Below, in pieces: positions 62,440 to 64,000 of a stretch of DNA of 64,000 nucleotides. Source of the DNA: Nostoc cf. commune SO-36 (GTDB taxonomy: Bacteria; Cyanobacteriota; Cyanobacteriia; Cyanobacteriales; Nostocaceae); assembly GCF_023734775.1 (NCBI RefSeq), contig NZ_AP025732.1, positions 868,001-932,000 on the forward strand. The letters are read 5' to 3'. Position 1 is the stretch's first letter, and every line of letters begins with the position of its first letter. The notes beneath the pieces are model-generated. The model saw nothing but the letters and a program-made list of their open reading frames with translations, did not search any database and was not told the DNA's origin. The position numbers and the translations under genes are program-made.

Positions 62440-63540
62440 ATGGCTCTAATATTGACATTTTTGGGCAAAGGCGGCACCGCTCGTACCAAAATTGCGATCG
62501 CCGCCGCCAAATTATTGGCAAGTCAAGGCAAGCGCGTACTCCTAGCAGGACAAGCAGAACCAACATTGTCAATTCTGCTGAGTACTCCTATTGCTGCCGA
62601 TCCGCAGGAAATCGCCCCCAATTTGCAAGTAGTCCAGTTTCAAGCATCTGTACTACTAGAACGCAACTGGGACGAAGTGAAGAAACTTGAGGCGCAATAT
62701 CTCCGCACGCCCATATTCAAAGACGTTTTTGGGCAAGAACTGGTGGTATTACCAGGTATGGACAACGCCCTAGCCTTGAATGCTATCCGTGAATATGATG
62801 CCAGTGGCAAATATGATGCGATCGTCTACGATGGCACGGGTGACTCTTTAACATTGCGAATGTTGGGTTTGCCAGAATCTCTCAGTTGGTATGTCCGGCG
62901 ATTTCGGCAATTATTTGTCAACTCCGATTTAGGGAAGACGATTACTGAATCACCCTTGATTCAACCGTTGATTAGCAGTTTTTTCAATATCAACTGGACA
63001 GCAGATAATTTTGCAGCGCCCACTAACCAAGTCAATAATTTCTTAGAAAAGGGGAGAGCCGCTCTTGCTGATCCCAAGCGTCTCGTTGCTTTCTTAGTGA
63101 CTACAGGAGATCCCATTGAGGTAGCAAATGCTCGTTATTTGTGGGGTAGCGCTCAACAAATTGGTTTAACTGTCGGTGGTGTTCTGTTTGTATCTACGCC
63201 GACGAATGCCAACCTGTTAGAGGAATTTATACCCCTACCTGTGAACGTCGTTCCCGACTCACCTACAGGTGACTGGCAACCACTAATAGACGCTTTACCC
63301 AACTTTGAAGCACAAGCATTACAGGCTCCCAAACCAATTGAAATAGACATCCACAATCGTCAAGTACGCTTATTCTTGCCAGGTTTTGACAAAAAGCAAG
63401 TGAAGCTTACCCAATATGGGCCAGAAGTTACGGTAGAAGCAGGAGACCAGAGGCGCAATATTCCCTTACCCCCGGCTCTAAGCGGCAGACCCGTTGCTGG
63501 AGCAAAGTTTCAAAATAATTATTTGATAATTTCGTTTTAA
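62440..63540 (+). CDS. Get3d-type ArsA/Get3 family ATPase with alpha-crystallin domain
   Basis: A 366-residue protein of the ArsA/Get3 family. I chose the ATG at 62440 (MALILTFLGKGG), preceded by AAAAAAGGAATC. The P-loop reads GKGGTARTK: the first Lys of the deviant Walker A remains, but the second, normally GKT, is Arg. YDAIVYDGTGDSLTLRML is the switch region. The last 75 residues (IEIDIHNRQVRLFLPGFDKKQV) form an alpha-crystallin-like beta domain. This architecture is that of Get3d, found in photosynthetic organisms, including the Nostoc protein All4481. Its role in targeting or chaperoning is not settled. Confidence 0.9.
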   Translation: MALILTFLGKGGTARTKIAIAAAKLLASQGKRVLLAGQAEPTLSILLSTPIAADPQEIAPNLQVVQFQASVLLERNWDEVKKLEAQYLRTPIFKDVFGQELVVLPGMDNALALNAIREYDASGKYDAIVYDGTGDSLTLRMLGLPESLSWYVRRFRQLFVNSDLGKTITESPLIQPLISSFFNINWTADNFAAPTNQVNNFLEKGRAALADPKRLVAFLVTTGDPIEVANARYLWGSAQQIGLTVGGVLFVSTPTNANLLEEFIPLPVNVVPDSPTGDWQPLIDALPNFEAQALQAPKPIEIDIHNRQVRLFLPGFDKKQVKLTQYGPEVTVEAGDQRRNIPLPPALSGRPVAGAKFQNNYLIISF

Positions 63541-63705
63541 GTTATAGGAATGGGGAGTGGGGTATGGGGCATTGAAAATAGGAGAACTCTTGCAAAAGTT
63601 TTTTGTGATTTTTGTGATGTGAAGCAGGGCTTGGCCTTTTGCTTCGTATTGTTTACCCGAATTAATAATTCCAGATCAAGTCTGTAATGGTGCTTCAGTA
63701 TTGAA

Positions 63706-63745
63706 GCAAAGCGGTAGCCGCACGAGCGTGCGGCTACCGCTTTGC
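63706..63745. repeat. 18-bp perfect stem-loop
   Basis: GCAAAGCGGTAGCCGCAC (63706-63723) and GTGCGGCTACCGCTTTGC (63728-63745) are exact complements around the loop GAGC. It lies between convergent genes and could be a bidirectional terminator or one of the dispersed Nostoc palindromes. Confidence 0.85.
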
Positions 63746-63774
63746 CTAATTTGCCTAGCAGCGAGACTTAGTTT

Positions 63775-64000
63775 CTATGCCTCGGGTATGTCAGAAGTAT
63801 TTAAATCTGCCACAAAAGACTTCAAGTCCCAGGTTCCCACTACGTCAGGGAGTAAATAGGTTTCTAAATACAGATTGCTGCTGAAGTCACCACTCATCTT
63901 CCAGATCGCCTCCTTATGAGCCGGCTTGTTATACCAGAGAATATCGGGCGTGCCGTCCCTGTTGAAGTCAGCAATGCCCACAATCTGCCAATTCTGATCA
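63775..64000 (-). CDS. C-terminal part of an FG-GAP/VCBS-type repeat protein
   Basis: The frame enters from the right edge and ends at 63775, giving about 75 residues. NWQIVGIADFNRDGTPDILWYN is the calcium-binding D-x-N-x-D-G repeat of FG-GAP/VCBS beta-propeller proteins, followed by AIWKMSGDFSSNLYLETYLLPDVVGTWD. Such proteins are exported and often adhesive. Only the last repeat is visible, so nothing further can be said. Confidence 0.75.
   Translation of the reverse strand, partial: DQNWQIVGIADFNRDGTPDILWYNKPAHKEAIWKMSGDFSSNLYLETYLLPDVVGTWDLKSFVADLNTSDIPEA

Overview
The window comes from a filamentous, Nostoc-like (Nostocales) cyanobacterium. The evidence is the photosystem II D2 gene psbD, a PetP-type cytochrome b6f subunit, a Get3d-type ATPase, an intein-split dnaB, many HIP1 octamers (GCGATCGC), low GC content, and the short dispersed repeats typical of Nostoc (heptamer arrays such as GGGGCAT/GGGGAGT and TCTCTACGAGAC-type units). 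Genus-level placement is inference; no search was run.

Layout. (1) 0-8 kb: partial membrane protein, ParA-type ATPase, 2TM protein, phasin-like protein, FKBP isomerase, the rplI-dnaB pair (dnaB carries a 429-residue intein with a LAGLIDADG endonuclease) and gloB. (2) 8.2-20.2 kb: a glycan island with about nine glycosyltransferases, three of them tandem paralogues and one GT10-like, around an MsbA/HepA-type ABC exporter whose C-terminus holds two degenerate HisKA-like repeats. (3) 20.4-31.1 kb: ABC1 kinase operon, M1 aminopeptidase with HEAT repeats, DUF3352 protein, methyltransferase/PrsW pair and a repeat-broken Uma2 gene. (4) 31.2-34.8 kb: tandem PTPS, J-domain protein, cysK, a frameshifted Rrf2 regulator and a MITE with a target duplication. 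(5) 35-41.8 kb: SLH porin, pterin dehydratase, a structured RNA with a 23-codon ORF and strong terminator, solo psbD, ECF-type ATPase, YacP-like protein and tRNA-Asn. (6) 41.8-46.7 kb: decayed accessory DNA (AAA and GNAT fragments), a PEP-CTERM protein, a 5 x 62 bp tandem array and a BlaI/M56 pair. (7) 46.7-62 kb: comB, then a minus-strand surface-polysaccharide operon: acyltransferase, wzm, wzt, a giant methyltransferase/coiled-coil/glycosyltransferase, several frameshifted genes and rfbA-rfbC-rfbD. (8) 62-64 kb: petP, get3d and a partial FG-GAP/VCBS protein.

How it fits together. The 47.5-61.7 kb genes form a dTDP-rhamnose O-antigen or exopolysaccharide pathway: RfbA/C/D make the sugar donor, GT2/GT4/WsaF-like enzymes build the chain, and Wzm/Wzt export it. 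The 8-20 kb island looks like a second glycan system with its own ABC exporter. The cysK region couples a CymR/IscR-type regulator to cysteine synthesis.

The most interesting items are: the ABC exporter fused to His-less HisKA repeats; the minus-strand leader-like RNA at 37.86-38.09 kb with an 11-nt match to the 16S 3' end; the remnant of a second wzm-wzt locus whose 5' wzt end now starts the acyltransferase; the helically phased 62-bp array; the 42-bp HIP1 minisatellite encoding a coiled coil; and a concentration of single-base frameshifts in the O-antigen cluster that are either real decay or sequence error.
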